A stretch of DNA of 64,000 nt from Diphasiastrum complanatum (lineage: Eukaryota; Streptophyta; Lycopodiopsida; Lycopodiales; Lycopodiaceae), in contig CM055095.1 in assembly GCA_029204225.1 (NCBI GenBank), positions 22,636,006 to 22,700,005 on the forward strand, given 5' to 3'. Below are positions 1 through 10,144 of this stretch, one piece after another. Position 1 is the stretch's first letter; each line of letters opens with the position of its first letter. The translations under genes were made by a program, and so were the position numbers. The notes under the pieces were generated by a model, which was given only the letters and a program-made list of their open reading frames with translations, searched no databases and had not been told where the DNA came from.

Positions 1-1049
1 TCCGGTCAAAATGGCCGTTCGACGGGTTAGAAACGTAATTAGGTCAGTCGAAATGGGCTAGTTTTGTAGCTATCCGTCCGACGGTCCCGTTTCTCCAAAC
101 GGGATCCGTTTCAGGTGTCGTCCGTTTCAGCCAGCGGACAACCTCGATAGAAACCTGTGGGAGCAGACGGAGCGAGGACCGGACGGACGGCAGGCCTAGT
201 ACGTCCTTCCGAAGTTTAGGGTCAAAACAGGGCTTCGGGGACACTTTGCCGGGAGGGGACCTAAAAACATTCGGAATGGACAGAATGGTCCGGGAATACA
301 GTCCAACGATTCGTGATCCCGATACGATCTCAAGGGACCGAGCTTGGCTCGATTCGGGTGCCGTTCGGTCAAAATGGCCGTTCGACGGGACAGAAACACA
401 ATTAGGTCACGTGAAATGGACCAGTTTTGCCGGTCTTTGTTCGACGGCCCAATTTCTCCAAACTGGCTTCGTTTTGGGTGTCGTCCGTTTCGGCCAACCG
501 ACGACCTCGCCAGGAACCTGTAGGAGCAGACAGGACGAGGAACGGACAGACGGCCTGCAATGAATGAAACAGTTTTGCATAAGTAATTAGTAGGCTGTTC
601 CGGGGGGAAACCGATCACAGCATATAAGACAGAGTACTGTGTAGAATGCATCAATGGTCCGGGAACATAGTCCACAAGTCCGTGATCCCGATACGAACCC
701 AAGGGATCGAGCCTGGCTCGATTCGGGTATTCTTCGGTCAAAATTACCCTTCCACTGGAGAGAAGCGCAATTAGGTCAAGCGAAATGGACCGATGGTCCC
801 GTTTCTCCAAACGGGATCCGATTCGGGTGTCGTTTGTTTTGGCCGGTGGACAACCTCGATATGAACCTGTGGGAACAAACAGGACGAGGAAACGACCGAC
901 AGTCGGCCCGCAACGTCTGTCTGAAGTTCGACGTTAAAGAGAGCTTTGGGGACACTTTGTGCGGTCGGGACCTGAAAACTAGGAGATGTTTCGGTGCCCC
1001 CGTGCTGGTACGCAAAATCTCAACATCGTATTGCAGCATGTTGAAGTAG
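1..1049. repeat. Tandem repeat, about 365-bp unit, three diverged copies
   Basis: The phrase ggtcaaaatgg/ggtcaaaatta, followed by a block with aattaggtca and gaaatgg, recurs at about 4, 367 and 736, giving spacings of 363 and 369 bp. The block aatggtccgggaa...gtgatcccgatacg recurs at 281 and 653. A further block with tttggggacactttg occurs in the first and third copies only, because the second copy has a different end (about 560-640). The first copy is cut by the window edge. The reading frames seen here are not protein-like. This is noncoding satellite-like DNA, or part of a larger dispersed repeat. Confidence 0.75.
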
Positions 1050-1560
1050 TGCCATAACTAATTAGTAAGTTGTTGAAGTTCATCCGGGAAGAAACCGATC
1101 TCATCAACGGAGTCACAGTACTATAGAGCTTGTCACAGTAGTCTATAGCTTGTCACTGTAGTCTCTAGCTTGTCACTGCTCACTAGCCATGGTTGTTTAG
1201 TGATTTCTCAGTTATGAGAGGATGGCCCAGTGGTTAGGTCTGTTACAAATTTTTATGCAAATCTTTTTGGTACCATTTGCCTATTTTTTTATTTTTTTTT
1301 TGAAAAAAAAAAATTGAAAAAAAAAAGACGCGTCCGGACGCGAACGCACCCATGGCACGTCCGCGTCTAGACGCGGACACGCGTCCGCGTCCGCCACCCG
1401 CTTCCTTAGATATATATATATCAGACATGAGAGTCCGGGCCAAAGTGCTCACGTCCGCGTCCGCGTCCGACGCCCGGACCCGGACGCATCCGACCCCCGG
1501 ACGCGGGGTCGGACGAGTCCTTTTTTCTTAAAAATTTTTTTTTTTAAAGACGCGTCCAGC
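990..1560 (+). repeat. Dispersed repeat, left copy (paired with about 5870-6690)
   Basis: Sequence from about 990 matches about 5910 onward in the same orientation. Shared blocks in order are gtgccataactaattagtaag, gttcatccgggaagaaaccg, repeated agcttgtcac, ccatggttgtttag, gagag(g)atggcccagtggttagg, a T/A-rich stretch, then a GC-rich part built of gcgtccgcgtcc with tcttag-atatatata. The two copies flank the hAT pseudogene. The block gatggcccagtggttagg resembles a Pol III A box, but I see no B box behind it. Confidence 0.7.
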
Positions 1561-1594
1561 GTCCAGACGCGGACGCGTCTGGGCCCCGGACGCG

Positions 1595-1626
<32 letters not shown>

Positions 1627-1996
1627 GGAAAAACCCACGGGCCCTGCGGACAGTCCGCAGAACCCGAGAGCAGGCAGAGGGCGGAAGAGGGAGAGTGTGG
1701 GAGAGCATAAAGTGATATAAAGAGAGAGAGAGATGGTGTTTGTGTGTGTGTGTGTGTGAGAAAATTGTGTGTGTGAAAATTGTGTGTTGATTTGTGTGCA
1801 TTCCGTTGTGTGTGGTGATCTGTGTGTGAGAGAGAGAGAGGAAGAGACAGAGAGTGTGAGGAACGTAGAGAGAGAGGATTTGTGTGTGTGCACAATGTGT
1901 GTGTGTGTGAGTTTATGATTTAGGTTCAAGGGTGCTTGGGTTTGGGGTTTAGGGTTTAGGGCGGGAGAGAGCTTGGATTTCCGTGCTTCTGTGTGT

Positions 1997-2056
<60 letters not shown>
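1561..2056 (+). repeat. Low-complexity region upstream of the hAT ORF (A/T runs, GT and GA microsatellites, telomere-like motif)
   Basis: Contains poly-T/poly-A runs (about 1596-1626), GA and GT microsatellites (about 1720-1900) and a GT then GA tract (about 1997-2055) that ends directly at the hAT start codon. At about 1936-1965 there is a ggtttggggtttagggttta stretch that looks like plant telomere repeat. Long ORFs in this stretch are microsatellite translations such as SLSLSL/THTHTH and are not genes. It may hold the hAT promoter and 5' leader. Confidence 0.7.
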
Positions 2057-2057
<1 letters not shown>

Positions 2058-5000
2058 TGGCTGCTCGTCCCATTTGGGATGAGGTGGAGGTCATGCCCGA
2101 CAAAAAGTGGCGTTGCCCTTTTTGTCGAAAGCAGTTCACAGGGAACGCCTCTCGGGTTCAAGCACATCTGGGGGGGTTGCGAGTCCGACCCACAGGGGGA
2201 TGCTACGGGATCGGCATTTGTATGGTCATCCCCGCTGCGGAGAGGGCTCGCATTATGGAGACATATTCTGAGACAGCTGCTGAGCCCGGCGAGCCGTCCA
2301 AAGATGCCGCAGACTCTATTTTTACTAGTGCACCCACTGCCACCGACCTTGCCACTGGTACACCCAGCGCCACCGCCCCCACCGACGCATCTGCACCCGC
2401 CACCGTCGTTGCATCCGCACCCGCCCCCACCTCCACCTCCGCCAGTACTCCCCATGGATCCACGGCCTCCACTGCTGCACCTACGCCTCTGCCATCACCG
2501 TTAGATCTGCACGGCCCGTCCACATCCTCCGCTTCCGCACCTGCACCTATGCCACTACCTCCACATCCGCATCCTCCCAGCCATCCATATCCCGAGGCAC
2601 CAGACAGATCTCCATGTCGGGATCTTTCAGAGAGGGGCAGCACAGAGAGGCCACCAGGACCATAGCACAGATGTTCTATGACCTGAACCTCCCCTTTAAT
2701 CATGGCATCATCCCGCATCTTTCGAGAGGCTGTCTCGAAAGTTGCAATCTGCGGGCCCGGCTACACACCACCCACAGCCGACGCACTACGAGGCCCTTTG
2801 CTCCAGGACCGGGTTGCATCAGTCAGAGAGAGACTAGCCGCACTGCACGCGACTTGGGATAGATACGGCTGTTCCATCATAGCTGATGGATGGACTGATC
2901 GTCGCAGACGTCCAATCATCAACGTGATTGTTTCCAGTTGTTACGGTTCCATGTTCTTGCACAGCATCGACGCCTCCGAGGCAGGGAGTGTGCATTCGGC
3001 CGAGTACATTTACGGCATCATTCGCGCGGCGATAGAGGAGGTCGGGCCACAGCGCGTGTCCAGGTATAATATTCTTTCATTAGTTGCTTGCTCATTTGCT
3101 GCTTGATGTTGATACAATAGTTCTGCGTAGTTTTTGATTTTCTGCGTAGTTTTTGATTGATTGCAATGTGTTTCTCGAGCTGTGAACTGATCGTGTGAAC
3201 GTATCGCAAAAGGTTGTGACGGACAATGCGTCCAACTGCCGCGGTATGGGGGAGCTTCTTATGGCAGACTAACCCTCCATTGGCTGCACTCCATGTACCG
3301 CACACTCACTGGACCTCCTCCTGCATTCCATCGGGCGCCTACCTTGGGTCAGTGACATTCTCACAAGGGCACTTGCGGTCGTGGACTTCGTCACACGCAA
3401 GCGCCGCATGACAGCACTTTTCCGCACATTCACCAGGTAACCTGCCACTTACTTTTTGGCTCGTTCAAGATGCTCTCTTTTTTTTGCTCGTTTCATGTGT
3501 GCCTCTCATTCCGTTTGTCAATGCAGGCTCGACTTGAAGAAGCCCGCTCGCACCCGCTTCGCCTACCAGTTCATCATGCTTGAGCGGCTACACAAGCTCA
3601 AGGGTGAATTGCGGCACATGGCCACTTCGGCAGAGTTCACCGCCATGGACCTATCCACGACCCCAGAGGGCTTGGCCTTCCGCGAGATCCTCTTCACGGA
3701 GCCTTTCTGGGTGGATATGCAGCAGCTCATGGACGTCATGCGCCCCATCTACTCTGTTCTGAGACTCGTTGATCGCGAGGGGTGCACGATGGGCCTCATT
3801 TACGAGTTCATGGACCGCATAGGCGAGTCTCTCCAGCGTTCTGAGCTGGACCCTGCCAGGTATAACTTTTTTCCGTCTCACCATCCTTACTTCCATTTCG
3901 CACTCTGTTTCATCATGCTGCCGCAACACGATGGTATGTAACTGTTGCCTCCGCGTGGTTTGGTCCACAGGTTGGAGCCTATCAGGCGCTTGTGGCAGCG
4001 GCGATGGGATAAGTTTCACCGGCCCATTCACAGTGTGGCCCACATACTGCATCCGCTGTTTCAGAGCCAGAGGCAGTACGACGATGCAGAGCTGCGTGCG
4101 AACTGGTTCGCATACATCCGCCTCCTCAGCAGCGACACTGGGTTCTGCAGCATGCTCGAGGTGCAGAGGCTCAGTTACAGATAAACTCTTGATCTATCGC
4201 ACGCTGTCGTTCGTTCAATTTCCCTGCGCGGGCTCAAGTGTACTCAAGCATATCGTTGCTCAACTGCAGGCACTCTCTGGGGCTGTTCGGCGAGGACCTT
4301 GCACGTGTTCGAGAGAACAGGCTTTGCCTGTATCATGGTGGGAGAGCTACGGCGCCGGACAGCCAGATCTGAGGACGCTCGCACTCCGAGTCCTTTCACA
4401 GGTACGTTGTCTTGTCTCATTCATCCAACCAATTTTCGCATTTTCTCTACAAGGTCGGTACTCACTCGCGTTGTTGCCAATTAATGCAGGACTGTTCTGC
4501 TTGTGTGTGCGAGCGGAACTGGTCAGCGTTCAGCCTTGTTCACACGAACAGGCGGAACCATCTGGACGAAGCGGTGCAATGACCTGGTGTACTGCAACAC
4601 CAACACCAGAGTGGTTCGACGCATCACGGAGAGCATGAGGGCAGGAGGCGCACACGCCCTACTGCTGCAGGTATATTTCGTTGCTCTGTCGGTTTGCTTT
4701 CGTATTGGTTTGAGACATTCAGTTTAATGCCCTCACGGTTGCTTCGGCTATTCTCACGAATGATTGACTTGTGCAGGTCAATCCCGATGAGTGCCTGGTT
4801 GCAGCGGCAGATCACGAGCCAGAGGTTGATCCGGACGATGTTGTTCGGCGTGCTCTGCGAGGTGATCTTGAGGATGATGCCGATGCCGATGAGACCACCA
4901 CCCTCCCTGCTGACGTTCCATTGCCCTCCTCTGATGATGAGCCCACATATGATTCAGACGAGACGGTCGACCTAGCAGGGGATGGTCCACGTGCCCCACC

Positions 5001-5355
5001 CAGTACCCCCGCATCATGCCCCCTTTCAGATGATGGCTGGTCAGAGTTTGCGAGGGAGAAAGAGGCTGCTGCCCAGAGACATATAGTGCAGAGACGACTC
5101 AGAGCATCACAGGCAGGCAGTTCCTCCCAGAGACCCCCCCGTGGCAGAGGGAGACCCCCAGGCAGGAGTGTACCGCAGAGGGTTCCTCCCGGCAGACCCA
5201 GAGGCAGGCCAGCCAAGAGGGGACGCACTGATGATTTTTCTAGTCGTCTCTTGGCAGGCGTTGGCCCAGACCTAGAGGAGTCCCAGATGCCTCCAGACTC
5301 CGAGCCAGACTTTGTGTTTGACACCCCTGCAGATGCATCTGGCACAGAGGGATGA
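2057..5355 (+). pseudogene. hAT-superfamily transposase pseudogene (BED zinc finger, DUF659, hAT dimerisation domain), about seven exons
   Basis: Cut-and-paste DNA transposase relic. The N-terminus has a BED-type finger (WRCPFC...VQAHLGG, residues about 15-40), then a Pro/Ala/Thr/Ser-rich linker. A DUF659-like core follows (FYD..., YGCSIIADGWTD, then VVTDNASNCRGMGELL after an intron). The C-terminus has the hAT dimerisation signature (WWESYGAG...; CERNWSAFSLVHT; NDLVYCNTNTRV), then an acidic and Arg/Pro-rich tail ending in TGA at 5353. Exons I can place: 2057-3063, 3213-3436, 3527-3859, 3971-4160, 4270-4401, 4490-4670, 4777-5355, most with GT/AG ends. Lesions: a frame change in the linker and another near 2696-2706, one base missing at the first donor (about 3056), TAA at 3270-3272, and shifts near 4340 and 4575. 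The start is the ATG just after the GA tract, in frame with the BED finger. The exon 4/5 junction is uncertain. Non-functional as read. Confidence 0.88.
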
Positions 5356-5865
5356 TTTGTTTAGCGCAGACTTGTAAATATTGATACACATTTTAGCATC
5401 ATGTACAGTGGCATCAGATGAGATGTATATATATTTTTTACAATCTATTTGTGTCATGGCTAATTTATCGTGGTTGCTTACAAATGGTTAGCTCTGTGAA
5501 GTTTGAATGGTTAGTCAACAATGGTTTGCTCCGTGCAAGATTAGAGAGAGAGAGAGAGAGAGAGAGACCAGCACATATGCATCTCATTCAAAACATATGC
5601 ATCATGTTCAACCATTTAACATAAGACCCTAAACCCGACACCCCAACAAATGGCACAGTTAACACAACACCCCAAACCCTAACAAATCACCCTAAACCCA
5701 CAACCCCACAGCGATAACCATCAAAACAAGCCACAAGCATAATCATCATCCGTAAACATCATTAACCCCACCCACGTCCTCATTGTGTCGTAGGCATTGC
5801 ACCACAGGTATGTGCAGATTCAACATCAAAGCTGCACTTGTGCAGCATACACTTAAACCTGCGTA
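5356..5865. other. hAT 3' flank with GA microsatellite and telomere-like CCCTAAA motifs
   Basis: Noncoding. A (GA)n tract lies at about 5545-5567. At 5626-5700 there are several ccctaaaccc / accctaa motifs in the orientation opposite to the gggttta motifs upstream of the ORF (1936-1965). The opposed arrangement would suit subterminal repeats of the hAT element, but I could not identify terminal inverted repeats or an 8-bp target duplication. Confidence 0.45.
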
Positions 5866-5869
5866 GAAT

Positions 5870-6690
5870 GTATTAATGGTCCAGGAATACAGGCGCGGGG
5901 GTTCGTGGAGCAGGTACTGTAAATTTCGACATCGTATTGTAGCGAGTTGGAGTAGTGCCATAACTAATTAGTAAGTTGTTGAAGTTCATCCGGGAAGAAA
6001 CCGATCCCCTAAACCGAGTCACAATAGTGTATAGCTTGTCACTCTTCTGGTGAGCCCTAATTTCCCCCAAAGACTTCTGCTCCTGAGAGCTTGTCACTCT
6101 TCTGGTGAGCGTTCACCTTTCCCCAATCCTCTGGCGAGCATTCACTTCTAAACCTTGGGGCAGTAATATGTTTGCCATACAAACCTTCACTCGAAACCAC
6201 TCTCAGATCTTTCTTTGCTGCCTTTTTGGAGGTTCGTAATAATTTATGAACTGCTCACTGGCCATGGTTGTTTAGTAATACTGAGGTTATGAGAGGCATG
6301 GCCCAGTGGTTAGGTCTATTGCAAATTTTTTTGGAAATTTTTTCGGTACTGTTTTCCTATTTTTTAACAGAAGGGGGCAGGTGGGTGACAGGCACCCTCT
6401 GATAATTAATTCCGGGGGAAAAACAGGGGCCATAAGTTGTTTTTATTTTGCTTTTGGGATGGGGGGCAGGGTAGGCAGGTGCCTGTATTTTTTTTTTTTT
6501 TTAAATTGAAAAAAATTGGGCGCGTCCGCGTCCACGTCCGCCATCCGCTTCCTTAGATATATATATATATATATAAAATTATAATATCAAGGATGAGGGT
6601 CTGGGCCGGAATGGCCGCGTCCGCGTCCGGCGTCTGACCCCCGGACGCGGGGTCAGACGCATCCAGTTTTTTTTTTTTTTATTAAAAACC
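5870..6690 (+). repeat. Dispersed repeat, right copy, with internal deletion relative to the left copy
   Basis: Starts with gtagaatgtattaatggtcca, as at about 643, then jumps to the block seen at about 985 (cgtattg, gtgccataactaattagtaag), so about 310 bp present in the left region are missing here. It continues through agcttgtcac repeats, ccatggttgtttag, gcatggcccagtggttagg (6297-6315), A/T runs, and the gcgtccgcgtcc / tccttag-atatatata GC-rich part. Confidence 0.7.
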
Positions 6691-6884
6691 CAAAAAAAAA
6701 ATGTAAAAATTTTTAAAAAATCAAAAACAGACGTGTCTGTACAGCCGTACGCACATGTGGCTTCATTTTTTTTTTTTATATTTTTTAAATCTAAAAAAAG
6801 TTTCAAAATTTAAAAAAAAAAAAACGGACGCATCCGGGAATACGGACGCGAGTCGGGACACGCATCCGCGTCCACCGTCCGCTT

Positions 6885-6928
<44 letters not shown>

Positions 6929-7180
6929 AAGCGGATGGGGGACGCGGACCATGTCCAGACGCGTCCGAATTTTATTTTTTATTTTTTTAAGTTTTTATAA
7001 AAAAAATTTAAAAAAATTGCGTCCGATCCTCGAACGCTTGCGTCCGTACCCTGGGACGCATCTGTTTTTTTTTTCAAAAAAAAAAATAGACGCGTCCGAG
7101 GGGTCGGACGCGTCCGGGTCCGGACGCGGACGCGGACACGGGCAAAACGGCCCGGACCCTCATGTCTGATATATATATAT
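6490..7180. repeat. GC-rich inverted repeats (GTCCGC motif) with TA microsatellites
   Basis: The gcgtccgcgtcc-type block at 6519-6660 faces its reverse complement at about 7090-7175 (ggacgcggacgcggacac, then cccggaccctcatgtctgatatata). The block near 1415-1475 is in the forward orientation. Between them is a hairpin: tccgcttcctta (6878-6889) and taaggaagcgga (6924-6935) around a (TA)n core. This looks like palindromic MITE-like elements inserted at TA repeats. Confidence 0.6.
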
Positions 7181-7189
7181 ACACACACA

Positions 7190-7285
7190 CACAGTTGCAT
7201 GAGGTGTTCCGGATCGCGGTCCGAAATGCATTCAGGAACGTGTTCCAGGAAATCCCATTAGGGTTTCCCGGAACGTGCAACTGAA
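7190..7285. repeat. Imperfect inverted repeat, about 95 bp
   Basis: The sequence cagttgcatgaggtgttccgg at the left end pairs imperfectly with ccggaacgtgcaactg at the right end. No ORF. It may be a small foldback element directly beside the TA-rich inverted repeats. Confidence 0.45.
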
Positions 7286-7426
7286 TTTTCTTTTTTGAAT
7301 TTTTGTTAAAAATACAGAATTTTTACTGTTTTTTTAATATCTTTTAGGGTAGATTTTTTTGGTAATGCTAATCAGGTTTTTTTTAATGTAATAGGTGTTT
7401 TTTCTGATTTTCTCAAAAAAATAGTG

Positions 7427-7480
7427 TTCTAGAACAAACGTTCTGGAACGTTCCATGCAGCGGAACATGTTCCGCTGCAT
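7427..7480. promoter_or_regulatory. Heat-shock-element-like cluster next to a 26-bp perfect palindrome
   Basis: TTCTAGAA (7427-7434) and TTCTGGAACGTTC (7441-7453) match the nTTCnnGAAnnTTCn pattern of heat-shock elements. Directly beyond, 7455-7480 is a perfect 26-bp palindrome with half-site atgcagcggaaca. No gene start is seen nearby, so function is unsupported. The pattern match itself is visible. Confidence 0.35.
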
Positions 7481-7529
7481 GTATGATATATATGTATTAT
7501 GTATATATATAATTTGTTGTAAAAGCCTG

Positions 7530-7860
7530 CTCCATGTGAGTAGTCTTCTCAAGCTGTTAGATCTGCCTTCTGATTTTTCATGCAGAAATAAACCATTGAG
7601 CTCTTCAAAGGTCAGTATCATCTCCCTCCTGAGGAGAACCATGGCAGAATTCCAATAGGAGTAAGATAGACTGCAAGTACACCTAAACCGAACCTATATC
7701 AAGGATTTTCTCACCCAAAATAGCCAATTGATTTCTAATGTTCTTAAATTTTGTAAGATGATCAGATATGCTTTCTCTTGCCTGATTGTGTACAAATTTA
7801 TTTTTAAATTAACCACTTATTTGCAATCTCAAACATAGATTCATGATATCCCAAGCTTGT
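7530..7860 (-). pseudogene. Copia-type gag fragment (UBN2-like)
   Basis: On the minus strand the translation gives stretches typical of Copia gag: DHLTKFKNIRNQLAILGEKI, then, after frame breaks, a leucine-rich LPES-like part and MILTFEELNGLFLHEK near 7600. Upstream (7790-7860) lie IMNLCLRL- and LYTIRQE-like words in the expected order. Several stops and frame changes break it. It is similar to the gag part of the element at 10150-13330, so it may be a separate relic of the same lineage. Confidence 0.7.
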
Positions 7861-8540
7861 TAGAACGTTTGGCCCCTCTATTGTGTACATGACATATCAA
7901 TGCATATCCAAGCCTTTTGCTTCTAGCATCAAAATCTCTGGCCTCTGTTGTATTGATAATTGAGATCACAAACAAATGGCACCCATCAGCACGTACAACT
8001 GGAACATTAACACGAACAGACTGAGCATCTGTGTTGATGTAGGTGCTATAGACACACTCATGTATACGAAAGAAAGACATAATCTTGTGAGCATGATGTA
8101 TCATCAATGGCTAAAGCCCTACAAGCAATAGCAAAGGCAAAAGTTCTCCCACAAAGAGCCCGAGCAATACCACATCAATAAGCTGAAAAATGAATGTACA
8201 AAAGGCCTACTATTACTTTCTTCAGGAACCCTCAAAGTTGAATTTGAAAATCCAGTAAGGCAGAACTTTTGGAAGGAAGTAGAGTGCCCTCCTAAAGGGC
8301 TCCTACTCCGATATTTAATTTAATAGAAGTTGGGCCCTTGGGCAGTCCTAAATATAAATGCATAAAAAAGGCTTTTCCCCCTATACATGAATAAAAAAGG
8401 TTAATAGTTGCACATAGTAGGCTCACATGAAATGTATCACAGGCATGAGTACCAAGAGGAAGCTGAAGTCAATATGTAACAGGACTCGAGCACTGAAGGA
8501 GCTGATAAGACCATTTGCCTCATTGACAACTTCATTGTCT
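7861..8540. other. No recognisable gene
   Basis: A minus-strand frame of 88 codons (7841-8107) has no family I recognise, and its N-terminal ATG lies in ordinary A/T-rich sequence. Nothing else stands out. Confidence 0.4.
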
Positions 8541-8544
8541 GAAC

Positions 8545-8632
8545 TGAGCCCAACGGGGTTGGCTCAGTTGGTTAGCTTGACATCCAAAGTTTCTTTGGTC
8601 TCAGGTTCGAGCCTCCCCTTGGAAACCAAGAA
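8545..8632 (+). repeat. Candidate tRNA-derived SINE head
   Basis: ggctcagttggttag (about 8560-8574) fits a Pol III A box, and ggttcgagcct (about 8602-8612) fits a B box, about 30 bp apart as in tRNA-derived SINEs. The cloverleaf is poor (no clear anticodon or acceptor stem), so it is not called a tRNA gene. The SINE body and tail are not delimited. Confidence 0.5.
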
Positions 8633-8639
8633 GCATTGT

Positions 8640-10060
8640 CTGAACTGGCCTTTGTATTGCTCAATTGAAGATCAATATTTACAACAACAATATTGTCCTC
8701 ATGATTCTCCACAGTCTTCGTTATTCTCAGCTGATTTTCGGTGTACCTCGAGTGTTATGACAATGGAGCTAGACCACCTTCAAGGCCAAGTCATGAGCCG
8801 TGAGTTATTGTACTATCATAATAACTCTTTGCTTGAGAAGTGACAAATGACCATGCATTTGCATGGCTTCTTCAAGCAATGACAATAGAATTCAATGGCA
8901 CTCCTTTAAGAGTCTATAGACAACAAACACAACTTAGCAAGAGTGGTTTCCATGGTCGAAACCATAGTTAGCAATCCATAAATTCCTATATGTCATTGTC
9001 TAGATTGCGGTTATGCATTTGGCATAAAACAAGCTTTTTATAATTGTCGAAGTCATCCACCACCACGAAAGCTTTATATAATACCTAGTAGAATTCAAGC
9101 CGAGGAGTTGATGGCACTTCGAGATTTTGCCACCAAAAAGACGCTTTGCCTTTGAGAAATAACAGGATCATAGCAGTCGGATTTTTTTTTCGACATACTC
9201 TGATGTTCAAAATTACCTGAACATTGATTCAACAATCATCACCACTTTCGATTTCTTGTCCTTATGCTTATTCAAGAAAATTTTAGATTGGTAAGATAAG
9301 TTACTAGTAATAAATGATTGCAACTACAAATACAATTGTTAATTTTGTGATTCATGCATTTTATTCTAAGCTAATCCAACAAGGCATATTGCATGCACTA
9401 AAAAAGTGTAGCTCAAAGAGTTGTCGATCCTCCAAAGCTTGTTTTCACAATCGCTAGACAATCGCATCAAATATTCTAATGTGCATGAGGTAACAGGTTG
9501 GCATGGATGCTTCTACAATGTCCTGAGCTTTGGTTGGAGCCGATCAAGATAGTATTGAAGATAAGACGACTCATTCAACAAATAGCGTGGAGTCAAGATT
9601 CTAATAGATATGTTGTAGGAAGACACTGACTGAATCTGTGTCAAAGAACACCATTGCTTGAAACTATCTTGACTAAACTAAAGAGTTGTATGCATTGTAA
9701 ATGAGGTTCAAGACCTTGTATGTAGTGCACCACATTGGTCAATAAATCTTGATCACTAAATTGATATATGGAAAAAAGTTGCTGATACTTTTCCAACCAT
9801 TTGATTGTTCATCAAACATGGTTAACAAAGAAGCAGTGTTGTAATAAGAATTACCATAGCAACTGTAGCGTTGATCTCCAAGATGCTTATTAGAATTCAT
9901 TTTGGCAAATCAAAAGAGAATATGAATTTGAAAGTTTGTAAGGAACCTTATAGAAAAAATTCCGAAATTCACTTTTGCTAGAAAATAAGCTCTTGACAAT
10001 TTTCTCCACCCACTTAAAACTCAAAGTTCTACGATGAAAATAAAAATGGCAAAAACTTGT
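8640..10060. other. No recognisable gene
   Basis: A/T-rich sequence without a supported ORF, LTR or structural RNA. It is probably part of the long intron of the PP2A B' gene, whose first coding exon ends at 16069 on this strand. Confidence 0.4.
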
Positions 10061-10140
10061 ACTTGCTAAAATGTGCGTAAGAGGGCTTCACGATGTACTT
10101 AATTAATACCCCCATGGCATATGCACAACTTACAAGTTAC
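10061..10140 (-). repeat. 80-bp terminal direct repeat (left) of the Copia-1 relic
   Basis: Starts acttgctaaaatgtgc, carries acccccatggcatatgca and ends tacaagttac. It matches 13376-13455 with roughly ten differences over the same 80 bp. Both copies bound the gag-pol remains, so they may be short or truncated LTRs. No primer-binding site is seen next to the right copy. Confidence 0.6.
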
Positions 10141-10144
10141 CAAT

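Noticed and set aside
1528..2504. Long ORFs on both strands rich in SLSLSL, THTHTH, ERERER and polyglycine
   Set aside because: They are translations of GA/GT microsatellites, homopolymers and the shadow frame of the hAT linker.
8545..8632. A tRNA gene
   Set aside because: A and B boxes are present, but acceptor and anticodon stems do not form, so only a SINE head is claimed.
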